Shown: piece after piece, positions 17,215 through 26,972 of the stretch
Numbering within the stretch: position 1 is the first letter of the stretch
How the letters are laid out: every line of letters begins with the position of its first letter
Origin: an uncultured Chloroflexota bacterium
GTDB taxonomy: Bacteria; Chloroflexota; UBA4733
Length of the DNA: 64,000 bases
Direction of reading: 5' to 3'
NCBI GenBank assembly: GCA_937967325.1
Contig: CALBSQ010000389.1
Span: 1 to 64,000, forward strand
Program-made: the position numbers and the translations under genes
Notes under the pieces: model-generated
Told to the model about the DNA's origin: nothing
Seen by the model: the letters and a program-made list of their open reading frames with translations, nothing else
Database searches by the model: none

Positions 17215-17724
17215 TCAGGACGTCACTCTCTGGCTCTCCGCAAAGACGTCGTTGCCCCATTGGATGTGCTTCGCCTGCATCCCTTCTCGAGTCACGCGGC
17301 GCATTGCAGCAATCAGATCAAGGGACTGGCCTTCAGTGTATCGACACCAGCGCAAGAGAGCATAAGCAACCATCCCCGTGCGGTGTATTCCGGCGGAACA
17401 GTGCAACAACATGGATGTGCCAAAATCTAATGAGTGAGAAAGGTCAGATAGCGCCGCCACGATCATCATCTTTGTGTCGCCGATCGGCGGTGAGCCGTTT
17501 GCGAGTGGGAGCCGGGTCCACTTCATCCCCTCGCGTTGGACGACATCGCCAATGCTGGTAGCATGCTCTCGTTCGGAAAGCAACGTAACGACTTGATCGC
17601 ACCCAGCCGAAGCCAGCGCAGACATGACAGCCAGCTTCGGTCGGCGCCATAGCGCGAGACGACCAGCCCCGATCGCGACCCACGTTGGGAGTAGAATCTG
17701 TGCTTCGCCGCCCGAATGATTCAT
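17215..17724 (-). CDS. Dual-specificity/tyrosine-type protein phosphatase
   Basis: 169 residues. The P-loop LLHCSAGIHRTGM has the HC-x5-R signature with T/G after Arg, and the general-acid loop is probably in RLPLANGSPP. The size fits the small DSP/PTP fold. Flanked by mobile-element debris and the first TPR-CHAT gene on the opposite strand; no partner kinase adjoins it. Substrates are unknown. Confidence 0.75.
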   Translation of the reverse strand: MNHSGGEAQILLPTWVAIGAGRLALWRRPKLAVMSALASAGCDQVVTLLSEREHATSIGDVVQREGMKWTRLPLANGSPPIGDTKMMIVAALSDLSHSLDFGTSMLLHCSAGIHRTGMVAYALLRWCRYTEGQSLDLIAAMRRVTREGMQAKHIQWGNDVFAESQRVTS

Positions 17725-18166
17725 CGTTCGCTCGTCAAAAGGGCACTTGTCCGGGACCGCGCAATTCGCGACGGTATCAGCTACGATTGTAGCAAGCTAG
17801 TGCAGGAGCATTCTGTGCGGGCGATAGCCAACCCGCAAAGCAAGGGCCGGACAGGTGTCATTTGGCGCTCGGCCTCCTATCGTGGACATCACCAATCAAG
17901 CGTCCCATTGCACAGGCGGCCACGGATCGCGTTAGAAACGGTAGGGGCCTTTCCCTATCGCGTGATGAGGAGAACTTCGAGTGCTGTGTAAGGACTTCAG
18001 TGCTCCGATCGCCGAGCGGGAGGCGAGGGATGTCGCCTGTCTTCGGTCTGGAATGTTCTCCTGGGCGGTGGCGAGCAAACCCTCTGGCACCGCGGTAGAC
18101 ACAGACATCTCTGCGGCTGCCACCAGAGGCGTACGTCCCCAGTCCGGTGACGAGAGGTGATGCAAC
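17725..18166. other. Divergent intergenic region between phosphatase and first TPR-CHAT gene
   Basis: About 440 nt without a supported gene. It must contain the promoters for both diverging genes. GAGAGGTG, 9 nt before the GTG at 18167, is the likely ribosome binding site for the CHAT gene. Nothing else stands out. Confidence 0.5.
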
Positions 18167-21100
18167 GTGACGAGTCTAGAGGACGACGCGCCCAGCCCGC
18201 TGCAGCCGGTGTGGCAAGCAGTGGTTGACGGGCGGATCGACCGCCATGACGAGCCAGCCATTGCAGCTGCGTTTCGAGAGTTGCCCAGGATACCAGATGC
18301 GCAGCAGATCCTCGAGATTAACAACTCGCTTCGGACCAACTTGACGAACTGGGAACAGGGTCGTGGCGACCCCGCCCAGCTGGGCGTGCTCGTCGCCATC
18401 GCCTTGGTAACCGTGGAAGCGGCACGACAGTCTGGAAACGCTGCCTTGAGACTACTGACCTTGGAAGTCGCAAGACGGAGCCTTGACCACCTTTACGGGC
18501 TCCAGGGGGAAATCGTTGATCTGGATCGACAGATTCGCCTCGCGGAGGACTACCTACGTCTCATAGGACAGGGACCTGATCGCCCCAGGTGCCTGGCCAA
18601 TCTAGGCACGGTGCTCCACGACCGCTACGCAGCTCGTGGCGATCCTGCCGATCTGGACCGCTCCTTGGTCATGCTTGAAGAGGCCCTCGTACTGATGCCA
18701 GATGAACCCAGTCGCGCCATGCTCATGAACAACCTGGGCAATGCCCTCTGCAGTCGTTTCGGTTGCGACGCGGACCTAGCCAATCTGCAGCGCGGCATCG
18801 GACTCTATGAGGAGGCCGTGCAGCTCGCTCCGAAGGGGCCTGATCGACCGCTCTACCTGGCCAACTTGGGCAGGGCCTTGACGCTTCGATACTCCCTGCA
18901 TCGCCGCCCGGCCGATCTGGACCGGCTCGTCGAGCTTCAAGAGGAGGCCGTCAGTCTCACTTTGCAGGATCCGAAGCGCCCGATGTTCTTGGATAATTTG
19001 GCCAACGCCTTGGGCAAGCGCTACGACCTCCGGCAGCATCCCGCCGACCTGAACCGATCCATCGCCCTCCATGAGGAGGCGGTGCGCCTGACCCCCACCG
19101 GCCCTAATCGTCCGGCTTGCCTAAGCAACCTAGCTGTCGCTATAGGGAAACGCCACGCGCTCAACACAGGCGGACCAGACCTGGACCGGAGTATCGGCCT
19201 CCACGAAGAAGCGGTTCGACTCACGCCCATTGGGCGCGATCAGGCTACCCATCTGAGCAATCTGGGCACCGCCCTGAGGGAACGGCATCGACTACTGGGC
19301 AATCCGGCCGACGTAAGCCGGCAAATCGACTGTTTCGAGGAAGCCTTGCGGCTTTGCCGCGGTCGTCCCAATTATCCGACGGAGCTCAATAACCTGGCGG
19401 CCGCTCTCGGTGCTCGCTACGACATAAGTAGTGAGCCAACTGATCTCGAACGAAATATCTCCTTGCTTGAGCAGGCGGTCGCAATAGCAGCAGAGGCGCG
19501 CGAGCGATCGATGTACCTGAACAACCTGGGCGTCGCCCTAAGAAAACGCTATCGCCTCCACGGCGAGCAGGCTGATCTGGACCGTTCACTTGTCCTAAGC
19601 GAAGAGGCAGTGCGCCTCATGCTCGAACAAGATCCCGGCTACCTGAACAATCTGGCTACCGGCCTTCACGACCGCTATATTCTCCTGGGTGAAGATGCGG
19701 ACCTGGACCGAGCTATTTCGGTTCAAGAGGAGATTGTTCAACTGGTGCCCGACGACCCCAATCGGGCAATGTTCCTTAGTAATCTGGCTATAGACCTCGA
19801 CGCCCGCTACGAATCGCGGGGCGATCCTGCCGATCTGGACGAGCGGATCCGCCTGGACGAAGACGCGCTCAGCCTCACGCTCACCGGCCCGGACAGAGCT
19901 AGGTTCTTAGATCGTCTGAGCGCCGCGCTATGCGACCGCTACCGCTTGCACGGCATCCATGCAGACGCGACACGCGCGATCAATCTGGCCGGTGAGGCCG
20001 TCCGGCTGACGCCGGACGGCTCCGGTAGAGCACTCTACCTTAACACCCTGGGCAATGCGCTTGCCCAAATCGACCACTCGGATCGGCTCATCAGCGTCCG
20101 CGAGGAAGCCCTCCGCCTTACGCCTACTGGCCCAAGCCGGGCGAACAACCTGAACAATCTGGCGCTTGATCTATTGACGCGCTACGGCTCGCGCTCTGAC
20201 GAGGCCGATCTGGATCGGAGCATCGCGCTGCTGGAAGATTCCGTCAGGCTCACGCCCACGGGTCCCTACCGCGCCCGAAGGTTGGCCAACCTGGCGGGTG
20301 GTCTAACGAAGCGCTATTTACTTCGGGAGAACTCGACCGATCTGGGCAACAGCATAGGCCTATATGACGAGGCCGTCCGTCTCGCCGGAATCCTGCGCCT
20401 TCCTATGATCGCTCGACGCTTGGCACTATTTCGCCTCATGCTCGGCGACTCGCATCCGGCCGACGGGCGCGCCCACCTCTCCGGCGCGGCCGCGGCCCTG
20501 AAAACGGGCGCGGCGGCGCTGGAGCGGATGCTCGTGGTGGCGGGCGAGCGGGACGAGGCGGCGCTGCTAGGCCAGTACGGCGACCTCTACGACCTGCTGG
20601 TCGGCGCGCACCTGCGCCTGGCCGGCCAGGCCGCCGCGGCGGGGGACGCGGCGGCGGCGGCCGGGCACTCGGAGGCCGCCTACCTCGCGGCGGAGCGAGG
20701 CAAGGGGAGGCGCGCGGCGGCCCTCCTGGCCGCGCGGGCGGCCCGGCCGCGGGCGGAGGCGGTCGCCCCGCTCCTGCCGGAGATCGAGCGGCTACGCCGC
20801 GCGCTGGCCCGGCTGTACGACCGCCTCGCCGGGGGGCCCGACCAGGGCGAGCGCCACCCGGCCGCCGCGGGCCGGGGCGGCTGGCTGGCCGAGGCGCCGG
20901 CCGGCGGGGCCGCGTCCGACTCCGGGCTCGAGCCCCCTCGGGACTTCCCGGCGGAGCCGGACCACGGCGACGGACGCCCCGCCGCCGAGCGGTCCGATGC
21001 GACGCGCGACGAACTGGCCCGGCAGGCGGACGAGGCGTGGGCGGCCCTGCGGGCGCGGCTCGACGCGGTGGCGCGGGCGGACCCAGACTACGCCGCGGTG

Positions 21101-22384
21101 CGCGGCTTCGCCGCCCCCAAGCCGCCGCAGGAGGTCGCCGCGGCGCTGCCGCCGGGCGGGTCCCTGGTGCTGCTCTACCCGCTCGACCGCGACCTCGCCT
21201 GCTTCGTCCTGCGCCGGCCCGACGACGACGCTGGAATCCCCCTGCTCGCCGCGGCCGTCGCGCCGCTGCGGGTCCCCAACCCGGCGGCGCGCGGCGACAC
21301 GGGACGGCCCGCCGTGCTCGCCGGCAAGGCGGCGCTGGCCCACCTGGTCGCCCGGGCGCTGCCGGGCGGGGCGCCCGAGCGGGAGTCCGGCGCCCTCGAC
21401 GGGGTTCTGCGCACGCTCGGGCGGGCCCTCCACCCGGCGCTCAGCCCCCTGCTCCCGCCGCCCGACCCCGACGACCCGGCCTCGCTGGTCCTGGTGCCCA
21501 CCGGGGCGCTGCACCGCCTGCCCTTGCATGCCCTGCCCTGGCCAACGGTCACGAAGGGGCGGCTGCTGGACGGCTACGCCGTCTCCTACGCCGCCAGCGC
21601 CGACCTGGTCGCGCTCGCCGGGCGCCGCCCGGCCGCGGGCGGCGGGGCGGCGGCGCTCGCGCCGGGCCTGCCCGAGGCGGCGCCCCTGCCGGGCGCGCTG
21701 GCGGAGGCGGCCGCCCTGGCGGCGCTCGCCGGGTGCGCCCCGCGCCTGCGCCGCCGGGCCACGGTGCGGGCGCTGCTCGACGAGCGGGTGGCGGCGGGGG
21801 TGCGCTGGGTGCTGCTGGCGACGCACGGGCTGGCCGCGGGCCCGGACCACGGGCAGTCCGGCCTGCTCCTGTACGACGAGCGGGGCCGGGAGGAGGTCTG
21901 GCTCACGGCGGCGGAGATCCTGGCACGGCTGCCGCTGGAGGGGGCGGAGCACCTGGCCCTGGGCGCGTGCTCCGCCCATGCCCTCGACCCGGCGCCGGGG
22001 GACCGGCTGGCCGGGCTGGTGCGGGCGCTCCTGTACCGCGGGGCGCGCAGCGTGGGGGCGACCCTGTGGCCGGTGCGCGACGACGCGGCGGCGCTGGTGA
22101 ACACCTGGACCTTCGAGGCGCTGCTCGGCGGCGAGCCCGACAAGGCCAAGGCGCTGCGCGCGGCGGTGCGGCGGCTGCGGCGGTGCGGGGGACCGGAGGC
22201 GGCAGCGGAGCTGCGCCGCCTGGCCGCACAGCTGCCGCCGGACGACCCGGCGCGTGAGGCCGTGGACGAGATGGCTGCGGACCTGGGTGAGCGATCGCTG
22301 CCCTTCGCCAGGACGGTCGACTGGGCCCCCTTCGTCCTCCACGGCGCACCGCTCATTGCACTGGCTGGAGCTGCTGCCAGCTAA
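18167..22384 (+). CDS. Giant TPR-CHAT protein 1 (caspase-like protease)
   Basis: 1405 residues. After a short head (PLQPVWQAVVDGRIDRHDEP) about 14 tandem 44-residue TPR-type repeats run to about residue 745, each with the pattern YLxNLGxAL, RY, DLDRxI and LxEEAVRLTP. A helical linker leads to a C-terminal CHAT domain (about 960-1400) with the catalytic dyad His in WVLLATHGLAAG and Cys in LALGACSAHA. CHAT proteins are caspase-like peptidases kept inactive by their TPRs until triggered. Base composition changes sharply near 20440: a 60-base line at 18481 is 55% GC, one at 20641 is 85%. The GTG start is chosen by its upstream GAGAGG. Confidence 0.9.
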   Translation: MTSLEDDAPSPLQPVWQAVVDGRIDRHDEPAIAAAFRELPRIPDAQQILEINNSLRTNLTNWEQGRGDPAQLGVLVAIALVTVEAARQSGNAALRLLTLEVARRSLDHLYGLQGEIVDLDRQIRLAEDYLRLIGQGPDRPRCLANLGTVLHDRYAARGDPADLDRSLVMLEEALVLMPDEPSRAMLMNNLGNALCSRFGCDADLANLQRGIGLYEEAVQLAPKGPDRPLYLANLGRALTLRYSLHRRPADLDRLVELQEEAVSLTLQDPKRPMFLDNLANALGKRYDLRQHPADLNRSIALHEEAVRLTPTGPNRPACLSNLAVAIGKRHALNTGGPDLDRSIGLHEEAVRLTPIGRDQATHLSNLGTALRERHRLLGNPADVSRQIDCFEEALRLCRGRPNYPTELNNLAAALGARYDISSEPTDLERNISLLEQAVAIAAEARERSMYLNNLGVALRKRYRLHGEQADLDRSLVLSEEAVRLMLEQDPGYLNNLATGLHDRYILLGEDADLDRAISVQEEIVQLVPDDPNRAMFLSNLAIDLDARYESRGDPADLDERIRLDEDALSLTLTGPDRARFLDRLSAALCDRYRLHGIHADATRAINLAGEAVRLTPDGSGRALYLNTLGNALAQIDHSDRLISVREEALRLTPTGPSRANNLNNLALDLLTRYGSRSDEADLDRSIALLEDSVRLTPTGPYRARRLANLAGGLTKRYLLRENSTDLGNSIGLYDEAVRLAGILRLPMIARRLALFRLMLGDSHPADGRAHLSGAAAALKTGAAALERMLVVAGERDEAALLGQYGDLYDLLVGAHLRLAGQAAAAGDAAAAAGHSEAAYLAAERGKGRRAAALLAARAARPRAEAVAPLLPEIERLRRALARLYDRLAGGPDQGERHPAAAGRGGWLAEAPAGGAASDSGLEPPRDFPAEPDHGDGRPAAERSDATRDELARQADEAWAALRARLDAVARADPDYAAVRGFAAPKPPQEVAAALPPGGSLVLLYPLDRDLACFVLRRPDDDAGIPLLAAAVAPLRVPNPAARGDTGRPAVLAGKAALAHLVARALPGGAPERESGALDGVLRTLGRALHPALSPLLPPPDPDDPASLVLVPTGALHRLPLHALPWPTVTKGRLLDGYAVSYAASADLVALAGRRPAAGGGAAALAPGLPEAAPLPGALAEAAALAALAGCAPRLRRRATVRALLDERVAAGVRWVLLATHGLAAGPDHGQSGLLLYDERGREEVWLTAAEILARLPLEGAEHLALGACSAHALDPAPGDRLAGLVRALLYRGARSVGATLWPVRDDAAALVNTWTFEALLGGEPDKAKALRAAVRRLRRCGGPEAAAELRRLAAQLPPDDPAREAVDEMAADLGERSLPFARTVDWAPFVLHGAPLIALAGAAAS

Positions 22385-22504
22385 CGCGGCAGGCGACGAT
22401 TCAGAGCGGCGAGTGTGAGAGCAGGAGCCATGGTTCTCTTGACTACGCGCCCATGCACCCTACCATCGTGACTCCGATCCTGGTGTTGGACTGCGGAGCA
22501 TCAC

Positions 22505-22989
22505 ATGGACAACTCTGCGTTGGAAACTGTTTACTTGATCTTGCCCGTCTGGAGCGCAGTGGAGAAGGGGTCTCTCTCCTGCCAAGCTTGCAAGCGCCGG
22601 AGCAGGTCGACGTGCTTGACGACCTGGCGATCGACAGCCTGCGGCTGTGGGACCAGTTGGCATCGCCGGCGCGGGAGCACCTGGTCGCTCTTGCGGTCAC
22701 CAACCTTGCGTGTGCAAGACAATCCTGGCAGCCGGGACTCCTACTCAACACACTGCACACTGCCGCCAGGGCACTGCGCCTTCGATCGAAGGAACGGAAC
22801 TCGCCTGAGGATCTCGACTTCAGTGTCCGGCTGTATCAAGAGGAGCTTGGGTACGCGCCCGATGGTCCCTTGCGCGCACTGTGCCTTAGCAACCTCGCTC
22901 GTGAGGATGCCATGGATGAGCATGTATTCCTCCCTTGTCTCATGGATTGGTCGTACTGCCGCTCGGCGACACGTCCCGCCGGGCGGTGA
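22505..22989 (+). pseudogene. N-terminal remnant of a TPR-CHAT paralogue
   Basis: MDNSALETVYLILPVWSAVE at 22505 is a close relative of the start of CHAT protein 3 (MNNPAMEAVVLTLPVWSAVE). After a frameshift, LRLWDQLASPAREHLVALAV and GPLRALCLSNLAR match the same protein to about residue 145, then the similarity ends. The leader also resembles the one upstream of 35630. This is a truncated duplicate, not a functional gene. Confidence 0.75.
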
Positions 22990-23034
22990 AGCCAATGCCA
23001 AAGAGGCCCTACGACCAGCGCAGACGCGTAAGGC

Positions 23035-23145
23035 TTAATCCGACAACGAGACCTGGACGGTTACCGCACCGTCGGTGGCATTCGGCAGAAGCTGCCGAGC
23101 GCTACCCCTGGTAGCGAGGAAGGCGAAGTCTCGTTGTCGGATTAA
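23035..23145. repeat. MITE-like element with 18-bp perfect inverted repeats
   Basis: TTAATCCGACAACGAGAC at 23035-23052 is exactly repeated in inverse orientation as GTCTCGTTGTCGGATTAA at 23128-23145. The 75-nt interior has no ORF but includes a short palindrome, ACGGTTACCGCACCGT. Outer TTAA ends would fit a TA-targeting transposon family. Size (111 bp), perfect ends and lack of coding fit a miniature inverted-repeat element. Confidence 0.65.
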
Positions 23146-23300
23146 TTGGCCGTCAACATCCGTCGCGACCGGACGTTGGCGGGGAACATCCCAGCCCTTG
23201 CTATAATGAGGCGGCGCCCAGGGCGCGGCGTTAGGCCCTCAAGCTGAGCATGCCGGCTGATTGTGACTTAAGCAAGAATGCCCGCGTTAGGGAGCGGAAG

Positions 23301-24124
23301 ATGCGGCTCCACGTCACGGACGAAGTACTCCATACCGTCTCCTACCAGGACGCGTACGCCGGTGGCGGCATCCAGAACTCCGAACTCCCGATCGTGCGGG
23401 CCGTCGCCAGCCGCCTTACCGGTGCCGTGGAGGCCGTCGTCTGCTGTTCCGACCTGCAAGGCATCGTCCCGGCTGCGCGCTGGGACGCTCCGCGTAGGCT
23501 GGTGGGCGAAGTTGTCGCCGAAGAGCTCGCCATACTCGCGGAACTTGGCGTGCTGCCCACGGCCAGTCGTGTCGGCGTCCTGCTCGCCGGGGATCTCTAT
23601 ACGATACCCACGCTCGACCGGCGTGGCGGTTACGGGGATGCCTGGCCCGTCTGGCTGGCGTTCGCGCGCCGCTTCCGCTGGGTCGTCGGCGTCGCCGGCA
23701 ACCACGACGATCTGACACAGCCGACAGACGAGGTGCGTGCGCTCCAGCGAACAGGCCGCCTGCGCCTCCTCGATGGCGCCGGCACAACGTAGACGGACTA
23801 CGTCTGGCCGGGGTCAGTGGCATCGTTGGCCGGCCAACGAAACCGTGGCGCAAGAGCGAAGACGAGTGCGTGGCTGCCGTGCGTGCCGGACTACGGCTGC
23901 GGCCCGATGTGCTTCTGCTGCATGAAGGTCCAGACCTGCCTGCGCAAGGACTGGCGGGACGGCCGGCGGTACGCACGGCCTTGGAGCGGGCGGACCGCGC
24001 CGCTCCGAACATGCTGGTCGTTTGCGGTCACTGCCATTGGGACGTTCCGATCATCGAACTGTGCTCTGGTGTCCAGGTGTTGAACGTCGATCACCGTGTT
24101 GTCGTCGCGATGGAGGCCAACTGA
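23301..24124 (+). pseudogene. Calcineurin-like metallophosphoesterase, frameshifted
   Basis: Starts at ATG 23301 with GGAG 6 nt before it. Motifs in order: VVCCSDLQGI, VLLAGDLYTIP (GD), VGVAGNHDDL (GNHD), a frame change near 23787, then VLLLHEGPDLPAQ and CGHCHWDVP (GHxH) to the end. In the downstream frame LRLAGVSGIVGRP bridges directly to the rest, so one base is gained or lost close to the stop at 23790. Apart from that the gene looks whole. Function as a phosphodiesterase or phosphatase is inferred from family only. Confidence 0.75.
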
Positions 24125-24354
24125 CCAGAACCCTCAGGTGGGCGGATTGCGCCGCGGCTATCCCCCTGGTGTGGCAAGGTCGGTACTCGCTCGCGCTGGC
24201 TCCTTCGTGGGCATGCACGCCCAGAGACACCTGATCCTTTGCCATCGCGCAGACCACTCTGGCTCGAGCTTCACTATGCCTCCCGCTGGCTGAACGCCAG
24301 CGTTGCCGTGGCCGAGGATAAGGGCAACGCCGCCGTCCTTATTGACTAGCCCTA

Positions 24355-24537
24355 CCTCCACGTAAGAGACTGTGTGACAAACAGGTGTTCTGCGCTAGGC
24401 GTCGGGACATGAGGCCGATCCTGGTGAGATACATCTGGGCTTCGGTCGACTCCTCCAGGTGTTCGTAGTCTTTGGCGAGGCAGCGCCGCTTGGAGATCCA
24501 CGCGAGCGTGCGCTCGACGACCCTGCCACACTGCCCT
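24355..24537 (-). pseudogene. IS5-type transposase, C-terminal remnant
   Basis: One minus-strand frame reads RVVERTLAWISKRRCLAKDY, then EHLEESTEAQMYLTRIGLMS and RRLAQN. This is the end of IS5-family (IS427-like) transposases: the ERT-x-W ... R-R-x-x-x-D-Y-E region carrying the catalytic Glu, then the terminal helix. Everything upstream is missing. Confidence 0.7.
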
Positions 24538-26972
24538 CATCCCGGTCGTAGCGCACGAGTCGGGGCATGGCGTTCGTCCTCTCTCCTCATGATATAGGGT
24601 GCGGCGGGCTGCTGGGGCCGGCGACGGGTCGGCCCAGCCACTGCTGGCGGAGGTCGTCGGCGACGGAGCGGGCGCGGAGCTGGCGCAGCCGCTCCCGTTC
24701 GGCGGCGTCCGCCCAGACGATCCAGCGGTGGGGGCAGGCGCCCTGCCGCCGGGCGCGGACCCCGCCCCGGCGGACCCAGTGCATGAGGGTCCCTTTCGGG
24801 ATGGCCAACTCGGCGGCGAGGTCGCCGGCCCACCACTCGTCGGCGGCGAGCTCCCGCGGCGGCCAACGCCGGGCGCGCCCGGCGGGCAGGCCCAGGGGAC
24901 GGCGCAGATCGTTGATCGCGCTTGACGAGAAGGCGGCGCCCCGCGGCGGCCGGAACCCTTCGTCCGCGAGGCGCTGGGCGATCACGGCGGCGGACCAGCC
25001 CTCCGCGGCGAGGGCGCGCACCCGCGCGCACAGGGCGGAGTAGTCGCTGAGCGCGGCGGTGTGGCGGATCGGGCGAACGACCTCGCCCGCCGTCGGCTCC
25101 CCGCCGGCCCAGTGCAGCGTCACCCACACCCGCTCGCTCGCGTCCTGCGCGTCGACCTCCACGCGGTCGAGCACCTGGCGCAGGATCTCCTTGCGGTCGG
25201 CGTCGGTGGTGGTAGGAGCCGTCCACAACGCCGGGATGTCCACCGCCACCCGGCGGATGGCCTCTCGTTCCGCCGCCGTGAGGACGCGCGGTTGCTCGCG
25301 GCGGAAGCGATGGTACTCCTCCTCTAATTGCTGGTATGCGCTGAGGTTTTCTTCCCAGGCGCGCTCCAGCGTCCTGGCGACCAGCCGCTTGTCTGGATCG
25401 ACTGGGTCGTAGATGCAAACGACTGGTGGGCTCGCCGGGGATGATGTGTTCGATGGTGATCTGCTCGTCCGTGACGACGATGCGCTCGACCACCAAGCGT
25501 AGGACCTTTTGCCTGACTTCGAAGGACGATACCACGAGCTGCTCCCGGATGCGCGAGCAGAAGGCGGTGACCGTCTCGGTCAGGTTGACCGTCTGCTGGG
25601 CTTGGATGACCTGCTGACAGATCACCTGCGCCCGCTCGTCGAGGCGCTGAGCGGCATCGCGCAGGCGCTGCCGGCGACTGCGGAGCTCCTCCAGTTCCCG
25701 TACCCCGACTTGGTAGGCATCGAGCAGCCGCTGCTCTTCCCGCCCCAAGGCGGCCCGCTGCCGCTCGAGGCGCTGCAGCTCGCGCTGTGCGTCCGAGAGA
25801 CCAGGGCCGTCGCCCACCCGTTGGCGCCGCAGGTATTCCAGGATCAGAGCTGGTTGGCTGAGGAGGGTCCGCACGTGCTCCCAGACCAGGGGCTCGATGT
25901 CCCGTTGGCAGATGGACCGCAACGAGCAGCGTTGCTCCACCGGCTCGGCGCTGCGCCGCCGCGTGCACTCGTAGCGCCCGCTGGCCACGCCGCTGTGCCC
26001 GCCCAGGCGCCGCCCGCAGTAGCCGCAGACCAGCAGCCCGCTCAGCAGGTACGGATGGCGCTGCTTGCGCGGCGAGCGCTCGCGGTTCAGCTGCAACTGC
26101 CGCTCGGCCATGGCGAAGGTCTCCGCGTCGATGAGGGCCGGCCAGGGGATGGCGATCCACTCCGCGCGGGGCCGCAGCCGGCGCGGCGGGTCCTTGGTCG
26201 GCCAGCGATACCACTGCGAGCGCTCGGTCGGCTCGGCCGGCGCGTTCTCGGTGCGATTGTAGTAGTGCTCGCCGGTGTAGAGCCGGTTGGTCAGGATCTT
26301 GTACACGGTGGCCGGGCACCAGCGCGGCTGGCCGCGGCGCGTCGGCACGCCGCGCTCGCTCAGCCGTTGGGCGATGGCCTGCACCGAGCGCTGCTCCTCG
26401 ATCAGCCAGGCGTAGATCTGCCGGACCACCGCCGCCTCGGCCTCGTGGACGACGCAGCGACCGCCGTGGCCGTCGCTCGGGAGGTAGGTGTAGCCGTAGG
26501 GGCCTGCGCCGGTGAAAAACGCGCCAGCGCGGGCGGCGTGGAGCTTGCCCCGGCGCCCGCGCTCCTGGAAGGCGGCGCGCTCGAACTCGGCGAAGAGGCC
26601 GTGGACCTCGCGCACCAGGCGCTCCTCGGGGCTGGAGCCGGCCGGGCCGTGCACGAAGACGACGGCGCAGCCGGCGCGCTCCAGCTCCTCCACGACCACG
26701 TACTGATAGGCGTAGTGGCGGGCCAGGCGGTCGGGTGCCAGGATCAGCACCTGATCGAGCTCGCGGCGCCAGGCGGCGTCGCGCAGGCGGTCCAGGCCGG
26801 GGCGGTCGAGGCGGGCGCCGCTCACCCCATCGTCGGGGTAGCGGTGCTCCGGCGCGATGACCAGCCCGTGTTCGCGGGCGTAGGCCTCCAAGGCGGCGAT
26901 CTGGCTCTCGATGGTCCCCTGCTTCTCCTGCTGTGCCGTCGAGACGCGGGCATACAGCGCCGTGGTGGTCAT
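24537..26972 (-). CDS. Large serine recombinase with unrelated C-terminal read-through
   Basis: The frame is 811 residues but only the first ~514 are recombinase. Resolvase domain: MTTTALYARVSTAQQ with catalytic Ser11, then LAPDRLARHYAY. Recombinase domain: GPYGYTYLP, QAIAQRLSERGVPTRRGQPR. Zinc ribbon: LLVCGYCGRRLGG ... C ... C. A coiled coil and KVLRLVVERIVVTDEQITIE follow. Past IEHIIPGEP (about 25430) the frame enters a GC-rich stretch where another frame codes for a different recombinase tail, so the last ~300 residues are probably nonsense. Such enzymes integrate or excise elements. Its ATG overlaps the stop of the small upstream gene. Confidence 0.8.
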   Translation of the reverse strand: MTTTALYARVSTAQQEKQGTIESQIAALEAYAREHGLVIAPEHRYPDDGVSGARLDRPGLDRLRDAAWRRELDQVLILAPDRLARHYAYQYVVVEELERAGCAVVFVHGPAGSSPEERLVREVHGLFAEFERAAFQERGRRGKLHAARAGAFFTGAGPYGYTYLPSDGHGGRCVVHEAEAAVVRQIYAWLIEEQRSVQAIAQRLSERGVPTRRGQPRWCPATVYKILTNRLYTGEHYYNRTENAPAEPTERSQWYRWPTKDPPRRLRPRAEWIAIPWPALIDAETFAMAERQLQLNRERSPRKQRHPYLLSGLLVCGYCGRRLGGHSGVASGRYECTRRRSAEPVEQRCSLRSICQRDIEPLVWEHVRTLLSQPALILEYLRRQRVGDGPGLSDAQRELQRLERQRAALGREEQRLLDAYQVGVRELEELRSRRQRLRDAAQRLDERAQVICQQVIQAQQTVNLTETVTAFCSRIREQLVVSSFEVRQKVLRLVVERIVVTDEQITIEHIIPGEPTSRLHLRPSRSRQAAGRQDAGARLGRKPQRIPAIRGGVPSLPPRATARPHGGGTRGHPPGGGGHPGVVDGSYHHRRRPQGDPAPGARPRGGRRAGRERAGVGDAALGRRGADGGRGRSPDPPHRRAQRLLRPVRAGARPRRGGLVRRRDRPAPRGRRVPAAAGRRLLVKRDQRSAPSPGPARRARPALAAAGARRRRVVGRRPRRRVGHPERDPHALGPPGRGPRPAAGRLPPPLDRLGGRRRTGAAAPAPRPLRRRRPPPAVAGPTRRRPQQPAAPYIMRREDERHAPTRALRPG
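24587..25427 (-). pseudogene. C-terminal remnant of a second, different serine recombinase
   Basis: In the frame ending at 24587 the sequence from about 25427 reads DPDKRLVARTLERAWEENL, then QLEEEYHRFRREQPRVLTAA, DIPALWTAPTTTDADRKEIL, VTLHWAGGEPT and GWSAAVIAQRLADEGFRPP, ending in a MerR-like HTH (LAIPKGTLMHWVRRGG). This is the back half of the long serine recombinase family. It repeats structural parts already present in the first recombinase (coiled coil, beta end), so it comes from a second gene joined at about 25427. No catalytic domain remains. Confidence 0.65.

Noticed and set aside
21037..22257. 406-residue second plus-strand frame in CHAT gene 1
   Set aside because: Ala/Gly/Arg-rich frame typical of high-GC shadow; no ribosome binding site.
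20792..22342. 516-residue minus-strand frame across CHAT gene 1
   Set aside because: Arg/Gly/Pro-rich shadow of the GC-rich CHAT domain, without motifs; the plus frame has the catalytic residues.
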